64,000 nucleotides of DNA from Streptomyces flavochromogenes (GCF_000717595.1 NZ_JNZO01000005.1:234781-298780), one strand, 5' to 3'. Positions 54,001 through 63,142 are shown, counted from the first letter of the stretch. Numbers and translations: made by a program. The notes: generated by a model not told the origin, from the letters alone.

Positions 54001-55563
54001 TCAGGCGGCGCCCGCACACCTCGCCCTCAGCTCGCCCTTCACCACCTTCCCGCTCGCGTTCCTCGGCAGCTCCGTCACGAACTCGACCTCCCTCGGCACC
54101 TTGAAGTTCGCCATCTCCCGCCGTGACCAGGCGATCAGGTCGTCCGCCGTGACCCTCGCGCCCGGCCTCCGGACCGCGAACGCCTTGCCCACCTCCCCCA
54201 GCCTCGGGTCCGGGATGCCGATGACGGCGACGTCCGCGATGTCCGGGTGGAGGCCGAGGAGCTGCTCGATCTCGGCCGGGTAGGCGTTGAAGCCGCCCAC
54301 GATGAACATGTCCTTGAGGCGGTCGGTGATGCGCAGGTTGCCCTCTTCGTCGAGCACGCCGATGTCTCCCGTGTGGAGCCAGCCGTCCTCGTCGATCGCC
54401 GCCGCCGTCTCCGCCTCGTCCTCGAAGTAGCCGGCCATCACGTGGTGGCCGCGCACCAGGACCTCGCCCGTCGGGGAGACGCGGACCTCCGTGCCGGGGA
54501 TCGCGCGGCCCGATGTGGTGGCCACCGTCGTGGCCGGGTCCTCGCGGCGGCACATGGTGACGATGCCGCTCGCCTCGGAGAGGCCGTACGCCGTGAGGAC
54601 CGTGCCGACGCCCAGGTCGGAGCGGAGGCGCTCGACCAGGCGGAGGGGGACCACCGCCGCGCCCGTCACGACGAGGCGGAGGGTGGAGAGGTCGTGACCC
54701 CCGCGGGCCGGGTGGTCCAGGAGGGACTGGTGGAGGGTGGGCGGACCGGGGAGGACGGTGATGCGTTCGGCGGCGATGTTGGCGAGGACCGTGTCGACCG
54801 TGAAGACCGACTGCGGGACGATCACCGCGCCCCGCATCAGGCAGGCCAGGATCCCGGCCTTGTAGCCGAAGGTGTGGAAGAAGGGGTTGACCACGAGATA
54901 GCGGTCGCCCTCGCGCAGGCCCGCCAGCTCGGACCAGATCGCGTAGCAGCGCAGGCTCTGGGCGTGGCTGATGACGGCGCCCTTGGGACGGCCGGTGGTG
55001 CCGGAGGTGTAGATGATGTCCGAGGGGGCCGCGGGGTCGATGACGGCGGCCCGCGCGTGGACCCGGGCCGTCGGGACGGTGTCGCCGGCCGCCAGGAACT
55101 CCTTCCAGGTCGCCCACTCCTCGGGCGCGCTGTCGCCGAGGACCACGACCTTCTCCAGGTCCGGGAGGGCGACCCCGGAGCGGCGCAGGGAGGCCACGTA
55201 CGAGGTGCCGAGGAAGGTGCCTGTGACGAAGAGCAGCCGGGCGCGGGAGCGCTGGAGGACGTACGCCGCCTCGGTGCCCTTGAAGCGGGTGTTCAGCGGG
55301 ACGAGGACGGCGCCGGCGGTGACGGCGCCGAGCGCGGAGACGATCCAGTCGAGGGTGTTGGGGGCCCAGATCGCGACCCGGTCCCCCACCCGTATGCCGG
55401 TGGCGAGACAGGCGGCCGCGGCCCGTTCGACGCGTTCGCCGAGTTCGGCGTAGCTGACGCGGTTGCGGCCGTCGACGACGGCCTCCCGCGCGCCGTACCG
55501 CTCGGCGGCCGCTCGGACGAGACCGGGGATCGTGCCCCACTCCAGGTCGCCGCGCATGTCCAT
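54001..55563 (-). CDS. Class I adenylate-forming acyl-CoA ligase
   Basis: 520 residues. The ATP loop is YTSGTTGRPKGAV, followed by YGLSEASGIV, WLHTGDIGVLDEEG and the C-terminal PRNASGKVVKGEL with its catalytic Lys. ATG 55563 follows AGGAGG. It diverges from the thiolase-DUF35-crotonase operon with two regulon operators between them. It probably makes the CoA ester that this operon degrades, which would be the entry step of the pathway. Confidence 0.92.
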   Translation of the reverse strand: MDMRGDLEWGTIPGLVRAAAERYGAREAVVDGRNRVSYAELGERVERAAAACLATGIRVGDRVAIWAPNTLDWIVSALGAVTAGAVLVPLNTRFKGTEAAYVLQRSRARLLFVTGTFLGTSYVASLRRSGVALPDLEKVVVLGDSAPEEWATWKEFLAAGDTVPTARVHARAAVIDPAAPSDIIYTSGTTGRPKGAVISHAQSLRCYAIWSELAGLREGDRYLVVNPFFHTFGYKAGILACLMRGAVIVPQSVFTVDTVLANIAAERITVLPGPPTLHQSLLDHPARGGHDLSTLRLVVTGAAVVPLRLVERLRSDLGVGTVLTAYGLSEASGIVTMCRREDPATTVATTSGRAIPGTEVRVSPTGEVLVRGHHVMAGYFEDEAETAAAIDEDGWLHTGDIGVLDEEGNLRITDRLKDMFIVGGFNAYPAEIEQLLGLHPDIADVAVIGIPDPRLGEVGKAFAVRRPGARVTADDLIAWSRREMANFKVPREVEFVTELPRNASGKVVKGELRARCAGAA

Positions 55564-55578
55564 ACCCAACCTCCTGTA

Positions 55579-55622
55579 GCTGACTATCCGTCAGATTAGT
55601 TGTAGCCTGACGCGCTGTCAGC
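55579..55622. promoter_or_regulatory. Two regulon operators between ligase and thiolase operon
   Basis: GCTGACT-ATC-CGTCAGA (55579-55595) and CCTGACG-CGC-TGTCAGC (55606-55622). Centres are 27 bp apart. Each half fits the regulon pattern with one or two changes. Confidence 0.72.
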
Positions 55623-55646
55623 AGTGCTGCCCCATGAGGAGGTTCG

Positions 55647-56789
55647 GTGCTCAAGGACGCCACGGCCATCGTCGGCATAGGTCAGACCGCCTTCGCGAAA
55701 CAGCTCCCCGAGACGGAGAAGACACTCGCCTGCCGGGCGATCCTCGCCGCGCTCGACGACGCCGGGATCGAACCCTCCGAGGTCGACGGCTTCGCCTCGT
55801 ACACGATGGAGGAGACCGACGAGGTCGAGGTCGCCAAGGCCATCGGCGCCGGCGACGTCACCTTCTTCTCCAAGGTCGGCTACGGCGGAGGCGGTTCCTG
55901 CGCCACCGTCGGCCATCTCGCCGCCGCCGTCGCCACCGGACAGGCGAGCGTCGGCGTCGCCTGGCGGTCCCGGAAGCGGGGCAGCGGCCCCCGCCCCTGG
56001 AAGAACACGGCCGTCCAGCTGCCCACCCCCGGCCAGTGGACCCGCCCCTTCGGCCTGCTCCGCCCCGCCGACGAGATCGGCATGCTCGCCCGCCGCTACA
56101 TGCACGAGTACGGCGCCACCCGCGACCACCTCTTCAACGTGGCCCTGGCCTGCCGCAACCGCGCCAACCAGAACCCCGCCGCGATCATGTACGAACGCCC
56201 GCTGACCCGCGAGATGTACATGACCTCCCGCTGGATCAGCGAACCCCTCTGCCTCTTCGACAACTGCCTGGAGACCGACGGGGCGCTGGCCTGCGTCATC
56301 GTCTCCGCCGAGCGGTCCCGCGACTGCCGGCGGAAGCCCGTGTACGTCCACTCCGCCGCCCAGGGCCTGCCCGCCCAGCACCACGGCATGGTCAACTACT
56401 GGAACGACGACCCGCTCTCGGGACCCGCCTGGACCGCCGCCCGCCACCTGTGGAAGCAGGCCGACTTCGGCCCCCAGGACGTCGACGTCGCCCAGATCTA
56501 CGACGCCTTCACCCCCCTCGTCCCGCTCTCCCTGGAGGGCTACGGCTTCTGCGGCCGCGGCGAGGGCGCCGCCTTCACCGAGGGCGGCGCGCTGGAGATC
56601 GGCGGCCGGCTGCCCCTCAACACCGGCGGCGGAGGACTCAGCGAGGCGTACGTCCACGGCTTCAACCTCATCAACGAGGGCGTGAAGCAACTCCGCGGCA
56701 CCTCCACCGCCCAGGTCCCCGACGCCGCCACCTGCCTCGTCACGGCGGGCGAGGGCGTCCCCACCTCCGCCATCCTGCTGCGCGCCTGA
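55647..56789 (+). CDS. Thiolase-fold lipid-transfer (Ltp-like) protein
   Basis: 380 residues. The start TAIVGIGQTAFAK, the YGGGGSCATVGHLAAAVATG segment and the late YGFCGRGEGAAFTEGG are typical of the SCP2/Ltp branch of thiolases. By spacing to the following helix, the nucleophilic Cys of true thiolases seems to be replaced by Gly. Ltp proteins of this branch pair with a DUF35 partner and act as retro-aldolases in steroid side-chain removal. A DUF35 gene follows at 14 bp. GTG 55647 follows GAGGAGG. Confidence 0.88.
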   Translation: MLKDATAIVGIGQTAFAKQLPETEKTLACRAILAALDDAGIEPSEVDGFASYTMEETDEVEVAKAIGAGDVTFFSKVGYGGGGSCATVGHLAAAVATGQASVGVAWRSRKRGSGPRPWKNTAVQLPTPGQWTRPFGLLRPADEIGMLARRYMHEYGATRDHLFNVALACRNRANQNPAAIMYERPLTREMYMTSRWISEPLCLFDNCLETDGALACVIVSAERSRDCRRKPVYVHSAAQGLPAQHHGMVNYWNDDPLSGPAWTAARHLWKQADFGPQDVDVAQIYDAFTPLVPLSLEGYGFCGRGEGAAFTEGGALEIGGRLPLNTGGGGLSEAYVHGFNLINEGVKQLRGTSTAQVPDAATCLVTAGEGVPTSAILLRA

Positions 56790-56802
56790 GGAGCTGATCC
56801 CC

Positions 56803-57228
56803 ATGCTGACCCCCGTCACCGACGAGGACGGTGCCCCCTTCTGGGAGTACGCCGCCCAGGGCGAACTGCGCGTCCAGAGCTGCGCCGACTGCGGCGAGCT
56901 GCGCTTCCCGCCCCGCCCCTGCTGCCCGCACTGCCAGTCCTTCGCGAGCGGGTGGCGCCCGATGTCCGGCCGCGGCCGCATCTGGTCCTACGTGCTCCCC
57001 CACCCGCCCCTCCTGCCCGAGTACGCCGCCCAGGCCCCGTACAACGCGGTGATCGTCGAACTCGCCGACGCCCCCCGCATCCGTCTCGTCGGCAACGTGG
57101 TCGCCGCCCCGGACGCACCCCTGAACTCGGTCGACCCGAGCCGGCTCCGGATCGGCGCCCCGGTGAGGGTGGCCTTCGCCGAGATCGACGGCGTCGTCGT
57201 CCCGCGCTGGCTCCTGGAGCGCGGATGA
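56803..57228 (+). CDS. DUF35/OB-fold protein with zinc ribbon
   Basis: 141 residues. Four cysteines, CADCGELRFPPRPCCPHC, form the zinc ribbon, followed by an OB-fold (GRGRIWSYVLPHPPLLPEY, then IRLVGNVV). These proteins bind thiolase-type partners and complete their active site. ATG 56803 follows GAGGAG. Its stop overlaps the crotonase start as ATGA. Confidence 0.92.
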   Translation: MLTPVTDEDGAPFWEYAAQGELRVQSCADCGELRFPPRPCCPHCQSFASGWRPMSGRGRIWSYVLPHPPLLPEYAAQAPYNAVIVELADAPRIRLVGNVVAAPDAPLNSVDPSRLRIGAPVRVAFAEIDGVVVPRWLLERG

Positions 57229-58001
57229 GCATCCGGGTGGAGCGGGACAAGGAGTCCGGGGTCGCCGTCGTCACCCTCGACCGGCCGGAGAAGCACAACT
57301 CCGTCACCCTGGAGATGGCCCGCGAACTGGGCGCCGTCTGGCGGGGGTTCCGGTACGAGGACGAGGTCCGCGCGATCGTCGTCACCGGGGCCGGCGGGCG
57401 CGCCTTCTGCACCGGCATCGACCGGGCCGCCGTCGGGAACGTGCCGCAGCCCTCGTCCCCGTACACCATCGACGACCCGCTCCTCACGATCGGCCCCAAG
57501 GCGAACGACCTGTGGAAGCCGGTCGTCTGCGCCGTCGAGGGGATGGCCTGCGGCGGGGCGTTCTATCTGCTCGGCGAGTCGGAGTTCCTGGTCGCGGGCG
57601 AGGACGCCGCCTTCTTCGACCCGCACACCACCTACGGCATGGTCAGCGCCTTCGAGACAATCCACATGGCGCAGCGGATGCCGTACGGGGAAATCGCCCG
57701 GATGGCCCTCATGGGCAGCGCCGAACGGATCTCGGCCCGGCGGGCGTACGAGACGGGCCTCGTCTCCGAGCTGACCCCGCCCGGCGGCGCGCTGGCCGCC
57801 GCGTGCGCGGCCGCCGCGGTCATCGCGGGCCACCCGACGGAGGCGGTTCAGGGAACGGTCCGGGCGCTGTGGTCGGTGAAGGAGGCCGCCAGGGCCCAGG
57901 CGCTGGCGCACGCGCCGCACCTGGTCGCCCTGGGCAACCTCACGGCGGACCGTCAGGCGGAACTGTTCGGGCGACGGGGGACGGGGTTCAGGACGAGGTA
58001 G
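57225..58001 (+). CDS. Enoyl-CoA hydratase/isomerase (crotonase) family protein
   Basis: 258 residues. The fold is shown by GVAVVTLDRPEKHNSVT, the oxyanion-hole segments GGRAFCTGID and EGMACGGAFYL. The two glutamates of classical hydratases are not evident: the usual PE position reads DPHTTYGMV, and the second falls at Arg. It may therefore do another crotonase-type reaction. ATG 57225 is coupled to the DUF35 gene. The 3' end overlaps the convergent gene by 14 bp. Confidence 0.88.
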   Translation: MSIRVERDKESGVAVVTLDRPEKHNSVTLEMARELGAVWRGFRYEDEVRAIVVTGAGGRAFCTGIDRAAVGNVPQPSSPYTIDDPLLTIGPKANDLWKPVVCAVEGMACGGAFYLLGESEFLVAGEDAAFFDPHTTYGMVSAFETIHMAQRMPYGEIARMALMGSAERISARRAYETGLVSELTPPGGALAAACAAAAVIAGHPTEAVQGTVRALWSVKEAARAQALAHAPHLVALGNLTADRQAELFGRRGTGFRTR

Positions 58002-58596
58002 CCGACGGGGTGGCGGTGGAGGGGCCGGCCCCCGGCACCTCACCCTCGACGTAGGCGATGCACTCCTTCACCCGGCCGACGGTCCCGGGGTGGGCCATCC
58101 CCACCTCGAAGGTCTTCGTCCCCCTGCGCTCGACCGTGATCGTCGTCTCGGCCTCGTCCACCTTCTTGTAGCCCGCGTCCCTGAACTCCACGCGGACCCG
58201 GAACGTCTTCTCCTCCCACGCGTCCGAGGTGATCCTCAGCGTGGTCGTGGTGTCCGCCTTGCGGGCCGGCTTGCCCTTGCGCTTCTTCTGCGCGGGCTCC
58301 ACGCAGTCGACGGTGGTGACGCTGACGGCCGCGGTCGGCGAGGCCGTCGGCGTCGGGTCGTACGTGTACTCGTCGGCGGCGCTGTTGCCACCCGAGCCGC
58401 TGTAGTCGTCGTTGCTCTTCTCGTCGCTGGAGCAGCCGCCGCCGGAGTCGTCGTCGGAGCCGCGGCTCTTGCTCTTGCCGCTCTTGCTCTTGCCGCTGCC
58501 GCCACCGCTGCTGCTGCCGTGGCCGGTGTGGAAACCGGTCAGCGCGAGCACCACCACCGTGAGCGTCGCCGCGAGCTTCAGGCGTGTGCGTACCAT
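57988..58596 (-). CDS. Secreted Ser/Lys/Gly-rich protein of unknown function
   Basis: 202 residues. MVRTRLKLAATLTVVVLALTG is a signal peptide. A low-complexity stretch (GKSKSGKSKSRGSDDDSGGG) follows, then a C-terminal beta-rich domain (TTTLRITSDAWEEKTFRVR, AETTITVERRGTKTFEV) with two Cys. ATG 58596 follows GAGGGGG. Not recognised; no link to the catabolic genes beyond the shared 3' end. Confidence 0.72.
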   Translation of the reverse strand: MVRTRLKLAATLTVVVLALTGFHTGHGSSSGGGSGKSKSGKSKSRGSDDDSGGGCSSDEKSNDDYSGSGGNSAADEYTYDPTPTASPTAAVSVTTVDCVEPAQKKRKGKPARKADTTTTLRITSDAWEEKTFRVRVEFRDAGYKKVDEAETTITVERRGTKTFEVGMAHPGTVGRVKECIAYVEGEVPGAGPSTATPSATSS

Positions 58597-58721
58597 CGCC
58601 GCCCCCTCGTCTCCCTGTCGTGTCCGCGCCACTCTAGCGGCGCGAAGGACCCACGTGGCGGGCCCCCCTCAGCGGGCGTAGCGTCGGGAGCGAGAGCCGG
58701 ACCGCCAAGGAGGCCGCATCG

Positions 58722-59327
58722 ATGATCCGCAACATCGCCGGCTCGGTGCTGGCTCTCGCCGGAGCGACGGCCGCCGTCTGGAGCCCCTTCCGTGCCTGGT
58801 ACGACGGCCGTCACGGACGTGATTACGCGGTCGACGAGCTGTTCACCGGCATCACCGACGCCAGGGGCGAGCTGATCGGCTCGATCCTGGCGCCGTTCCT
58901 CTTCGCCGCCCTCGTGACCCTCCTCGGAGTGGTGCTGCGCTCCCGGCTGCTCGTCGCCTTCGCCGGGCTCGTCGTCCTCGGCTTCACCGTCCTGTGGATG
59001 GTGCGGGTGGGGCAGGCGGAGGGCGGCCTGACGATCGGCGGCGGTACGGGGCTCGGTGACGGGGTCGCGAACGCCGTCGGCGGCGGGATCCTGCTGCTGC
59101 TCGGCGCGCTCGTCATGTCGGGCAGGTCCCACCCGCGGCACCGGGTGGACCGGCCTCCGCGGCACACCCACCCCACGCTCGACGGACCGCCCCCGGACGA
59201 CACGTCCACCCTGGAGGAGCCCGGCGCCCGTCCGGAGGCCTCGACGCCGTACGCGCCGACCCGAACCTTCGACGTGCCGACCTGGGACCAGGAGCGGGAA
59301 CGGGGAGACCCGCCGCCGAAGAGCTGA
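58722..59327 (+). CDS. Small polytopic membrane protein of unknown function
   Basis: 201 residues. There are about four membrane helices (SVLALAGATAAVWSPF; LAPFLFAALVTLLGVVL; LVAFAGLVVLGFTVLWM; GGGILLLLGALVM), then a 65-residue Pro/Thr/Arg-rich cytoplasmic tail. It ends next to afsK in convergent orientation. No family recognised. Confidence 0.75.
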   Translation: MIRNIAGSVLALAGATAAVWSPFRAWYDGRHGRDYAVDELFTGITDARGELIGSILAPFLFAALVTLLGVVLRSRLLVAFAGLVVLGFTVLWMVRVGQAEGGLTIGGGTGLGDGVANAVGGGILLLLGALVMSGRSHPRHRVDRPPRHTHPTLDGPPPDDTSTLEEPGARPEASTPYAPTRTFDVPTWDQERERGDPPPKS

Positions 59328-59369
59328 AGCGCTTCGGGGCGGGTCCCTGTCCGTACGTCGTACGACCTG

Positions 59370-59398
59370 CCGGCCCGGCGGACGCCCTGCCGGGCCGG
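59370..59398. terminator. Hairpin terminator between afsK and the convergent gene
   Basis: CCGGCCCGGC and GCCGGGCCGG form a perfect 10-bp stem with a 9-nt loop, immediately after the afsK stop. Confidence 0.72.
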
Positions 59399-59399
59399 G

Positions 59400-61868
59400 T
59401 TACCGCGTGGCGGCCCCCCGGCCCGTGGCCGTGCCCTTGACCGCGTCGAGCGCGTACACACAGCGGTCCTTGCTGCAGGCGTACACGACCCCGTTCCTGA
59501 CCACCGGCGAGCCGGTGATCTCGCCACCGGTCGCGAGCTTCCAGCGGAGCTGCCCGCCGGTCGCGTCCAGGGTGTAGAGGACGTGGTCGGCGGAGCCGAA
59601 GTGGACCCGGCCGTCGGCGACGACGGGCGAGCCGACCAGTTCGCCGCCCGCCGCGAACCGCCACCGGGGCGTTCCGGTGACCGCGTCGAGCGTGTAGAGC
59701 GCGCTGCCGCTGCCGACATGGATGTTGCCGTCGGCGACGAGGACCGGCTCGGTGGACTGGCGCGGCTCGGTCGCGATGCGCCAGCGGTCCTGACCGGTGG
59801 TGGCGTCGAGGGCGTAGACCGTGCCGAGGTGGTCCGAGAGGTACACCCCGCCGCCGGTGACCGCCGGGCCCGGCGCGAACGCCGGCGGGGAGGTGAAGAC
59901 GGCCGGTGCCTCGAAGTGCCAGCGGACGTGCCCTGCGGCGATGTCGATCGACAGGACCCGGGTCCCGGCGGAGACGTACACACAGCCGTCCTCGGCCGGG
60001 GCCACCCGGACGGGCACGTTGGCGCAGGAGGCGGCGTCGCCGATCGGGTACGACCAGCGCTCCACGCCCGTGCGGGCGTCGAGGGCCTGGAGCCGGGCGT
60101 CCCGCCACACGTACACGGTGTCGCCGTGCACGGCGGGCCCCGCCTCCGGGGTCTCGAAGTCGGTCTGGGCGCCGGTGACCTCCCACAGCTTGGCGCCGTT
60201 GGAGGCCTCCCAGCCCTGGACGCCGCCGCCGCGCGTACCGGTGACGACGGTGCCCCGGTCCACCTGGAGCGAGTACACCCACGCGTCCGTCCGCAGCCGC
60301 CAGCGCTCGGTGCCGTCGGTCGCGTCGAGGGCGTAGAGCGTGGGCCCGTCGGAGGCGTGGATACGACCCGAGGCGACGGCCATGGACCAGGCCACGTCAC
60401 GGGTCTTGAACTGGCGCCGGCCGCTGCCGGTGTCCAGGGCGTGTACCTCGAAAGAGGTCACGTACAACAGGTCGCCGTCCACGACCGGGGTGCCCCAGAC
60501 GTCGTTCGACATCCGGAAGCGCCACGGCCGCCAGGGTCCGGGCTCGGCCGGCGCGGTCTGGTCGGAGCCCTGCGGCGGCACGTTGACCGGGCGGGAGCCG
60601 GGCGGCGGGCCGGGCTCCCCGGCGTGGGAGCCGGCGTACGAACCGTGGTCCACGCCGTGCGGGCCACCGCCGGGCGGACGGATCCAGCCGGTCGCCGGGC
60701 CCGCGTCGGCGCTCCGGCCGACGGCGAGCGCAGCACGCGTGTCGGCGACCCGGGGGCCGGGGCCGATCGGGACGGTCGCGCCCCCGAGACGTACGGGACC
60801 GCCCGAGCTCTCGGCGGGCCCCGCGTGCCGGCCACCGCCGACGGGGGCGGGCTCGGCGTGCCGGCCACCGCCCCCGGCCGGTGCGGGCTCCGGGAAGCGC
60901 GGGTCGCCGCCGCGCTCGGCGGGGCCCCGGGGCGGGCGCGGCGGCATCGGCGGCGCGGTCGACGCCGGAGCCGGACGGCCGCCCCGGCGGGTCTCGATCA
61001 TGTCGGTGGCGCTCCGCGGCAGCCAGGCCGAGGCCGTGCCGCTGTCGTCGCTGCCGGGACCGAAGAGATGCGGGGCCAGCTGGGCCTGGAGGTCGGCCGG
61101 GGTGGGCCGGCGGCTGACGTCCATCTGCATGCAGGAGTCGATGAGGGGCCGCAGCTCGTCGGGCAGGCCCGCCAGGTCGGGGCCCTCGCGCAGCAGCATG
61201 AAGACGGTCTCGACCGGGTTGGCGCCGTGGAACGGCGCGTGGCCGGTGGCTGCGAAGACCAGCATCGAGCCCAGCGAGAAGACATCGCTCGCGCCGGTGA
61301 CGCTGCGCGAGTCGCGGGCCTGCTCGGGAGACATGTAGGCCGGGGTGCCGACGGCGACATTGGTCATGGTCAGGCGCGTGTTGGAGACGCCTGACGCGAT
61401 GCCGAAGTCGATCACCCGGGGGCCGTCCTCGACGACGAGGACGTTGGAGGGCTTGAGGTCACGGTGGACCAGGCCCGCGCCGTGGATGGACTGCAGGGCC
61501 TCGGCGACGCCGGCGGCCAGCCAGCGCACGGCCTGGGCCGGAAGCGGTCCGCACTCGTTCACTATCTCTTCGAGCGAGGGCGCGGGGACGTACGCGGTCG
61601 CCAGCCAGGGCACGGCGGCCCGCGGGTCGGCGTCCACGACTGCGGCCGTGTAGAAGCCGGAGACCGCCCGCGCGGCCTCCACCTCACGGGTGAAGCGGAC
61701 CCGGAACAGCTGGTCCTCAGCGAGCTCCGTGCGCACGGTCTTGATCGCCACGCGCCGGCCCGAAGCCGAGCGCGCGAGATAGACCAGGCCCATTCCGCCC
61801 GCGCCGAGCCGGCCCAGCACCTCGAAGGGCCCGATACGTCTCGGGTCGTGCTGCGTCAGCTGTTCCAC
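59400..61868 (-). CDS. afsK: AfsK, serine/threonine protein kinase with PQQ-type beta-propeller
   Basis: 822 residues. The kinase domain (1 to about 270) has [14 protein letters not shown], Lys43 in [14 protein letters not shown] (Asp137), DFG (154-156) and APE-like SPEQA. Thr167 corresponds to the activation-loop Thr168 that AfsK of S. coelicolor autophosphorylates. A Pro-rich linker follows, then a C-terminal beta-propeller of PQQ-type repeats ([15 protein letters not shown] and others). It closely matches remembered AfsK, which phosphorylates AfsR and, at hyphal tips, DivIVA. GTG 61868 is used (GGAGG lies 10 nt upstream). Its target gene afsR is 6.8 kb away. Confidence 0.95.
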   Translation of the reverse strand: MEQLTQHDPRRIGPFEVLGRLGAGGMGLVYLARSASGRRVAIKTVRTELAEDQLFRVRFTREVEAARAVSGFYTAAVVDADPRAAVPWLATAYVPAPSLEEIVNECGPLPAQAVRWLAAGVAEALQSIHGAGLVHRDLKPSNVLVVEDGPRVIDFGIASGVSNTRLTMTNVAVGTPAYMSPEQARDSRSVTGASDVFSLGSMLVFAATGHAPFHGANPVETVFMLLREGPDLAGLPDELRPLIDSCMQMDVSRRPTPADLQAQLAPHLFGPGSDDSGTASAWLPRSATDMIETRRGGRPAPASTAPPMPPRPPRGPAERGGDPRFPEPAPAGGGGRHAEPAPVGGGRHAGPAESSGGPVRLGGATVPIGPGPRVADTRAALAVGRSADAGPATGWIRPPGGGPHGVDHGSYAGSHAGEPGPPPGSRPVNVPPQGSDQTAPAEPGPWRPWRFRMSNDVWGTPVVDGDLLYVTSFEVHALDTGSGRRQFKTRDVAWSMAVASGRIHASDGPTLYALDATDGTERWRLRTDAWVYSLQVDRGTVVTGTRGGGVQGWEASNGAKLWEVTGAQTDFETPEAGPAVHGDTVYVWRDARLQALDARTGVERWSYPIGDAASCANVPVRVAPAEDGCVYVSAGTRVLSIDIAAGHVRWHFEAPAVFTSPPAFAPGPAVTGGGVYLSDHLGTVYALDATTGQDRWRIATEPRQSTEPVLVADGNIHVGSGSALYTLDAVTGTPRWRFAAGGELVGSPVVADGRVHFGSADHVLYTLDATGGQLRWKLATGGEITGSPVVRNGVVYACSKDRCVYALDAVKGTATGRGAATR

Positions 61869-62005
61869 TTGCCTGCCACCTCCCCGTACGGGCCATGAGG
61901 GTACGGCCCCGTGGCCCTGATTCTTCCTGTCCGAGGGCCCGGTTGCGAACCCGGGGGCAGATCGGGGTGTCTCAGGTCATAGGGAAGCCATCCGGAGGGG
62001 AGGCC

Positions 62006-62791
62006 TCACGTCGTCCCGGACGGCTCCGAGAGGACCGCGAAGCGCGCGCCCTGGTTGTCGTGGAGGACGGCGATGCGGCCGTGCGGGGTGTCGAAGGCGG
62101 GGGTGGCGACCCGGCCGCCGAGCCGGACGGTGGTCTCGCAGGCCTCGTCGCAGTCGGGGACGGCGAAGTAGACGAGGACGTGTCCCGGCATCTCGGCGGG
62201 GAAGTCGTCGCTGATGACGGCACGGCCGCCGAAGGCGCTCTCGTCGCCGGTCCGGGAGCCGGGGGGCGACCAGACGCGGTAGTCGAAGCCGGCGTCCCTG
62301 CCCTCCTCGTCGGCGTCGGCCTGGCGGCCGAGGTAGCCGAAGACGGTGGCGTAGAAGGTGTCGACGGCGTCGGGGCGGCGTGTGTACACCTCCATCCAGC
62401 AGAAGGAGCCCGGTTCGCCGGTCACCTCGAAACCGTTGTCGTCGCCGGACTGGCGGAGGCCGAAGACGGCGCCGCCGGGGTCGGCGGCGAGCGCGAGGAC
62501 GCCGAAGGGGCCGACGGGGTAGGGCTCCATGACCATCTGGCCGCCGGCGGCCTTGATCCGCGCGGCGAGGGTGCCGGCGTTCTCGGTGGCGAGATAGACG
62601 GTCCAGGTGGTGGGCATGCGGCCGTCGCGCTTGGGCAGGAGGCCGGCGGCACGGCGCCCGTCGAGGAAGGCCTCGTCGCGGTCGGGATCGAAGGTCCAGC
62701 CGAAGAGCTCGCCGTAGAAGCGCTTGCCCGCCTCGAGGTCGGGGAGCTGTGCGTCCACCCAGCAGGGTGTGCCCTCAGTGCGTACGGCCAT
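62006..62791 (-). CDS. VOC-superfamily protein, two glyoxalase-like domains
   Basis: 261 residues made of two VOC modules: GTPCWVDAQLPDLEAGKRFY to about 120, and GSFCWMEVYTRRPDAVDTFY onward. Members are metal enzymes or small-molecule-binding resistance proteins. ATG 62791 is used (TAGCGT box just before, leaderless style); GTG 62797 adds two residues. It lies 137 bp upstream of afsK on the same strand and might be co-transcribed. Confidence 0.9.
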   Translation of the reverse strand: MAVRTEGTPCWVDAQLPDLEAGKRFYGELFGWTFDPDRDEAFLDGRRAAGLLPKRDGRMPTTWTVYLATENAGTLAARIKAAGGQMVMEPYPVGPFGVLALAADPGGAVFGLRQSGDDNGFEVTGEPGSFCWMEVYTRRPDAVDTFYATVFGYLGRQADADEEGRDAGFDYRVWSPPGSRTGDESAFGGRAVISDDFPAEMPGHVLVYFAVPDCDEACETTVRLGGRVATPAFDTPHGRIAVLHDNQGARFAVLSEPSGTT

Positions 62792-62894
62792 GTCCACACG
62801 CTAGGTCGGCGGAATCGGTCCCGCAGCGTCCGCACCGGCCGGATATACGAACAAAGTAGCGTTTTATCGTCCCAGAACCCTTGGGACGCTTGAG

Positions 62895-62916
62895 TTGTCC
62901 ACCGAAGTTGTCCACA
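62895..62916 (+). other. Pair of DnaA-box-like 9-mers
   Basis: TTGTCCACC (62895-62903) and TTGTCCACA (62908-62916) are direct repeats 13 bp apart. The second is an exact match to the Streptomyces DnaA box and the first differs in one base. They lie in the 350-bp gap between the VOC and TetR genes. An inverted repeat GTCCCA-N7-TGGGAC lies just before (62869-62887). Confidence 0.6.
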
Positions 62917-63142
62917 GGCTGTTCATAAGCCTATTCGGGTACGGGGATCCCTCGGTCAGGGTGCGAAGAAGCGGTCGGCCTCCTGTCCGCCCGTCACAAG
63001 TGGCGTGATCCCGCCCCTCCCCTCCGCCGCCCCGCCCACGGAGACACGCGTGCCGACCTCGGAGAACACGGGTGGCCGGGGGGTGCACCCCATTTGCAGT
63101 CGGCCGAATCGCGCGCCGACACCCCCTCGGTAAGCTGACGGC

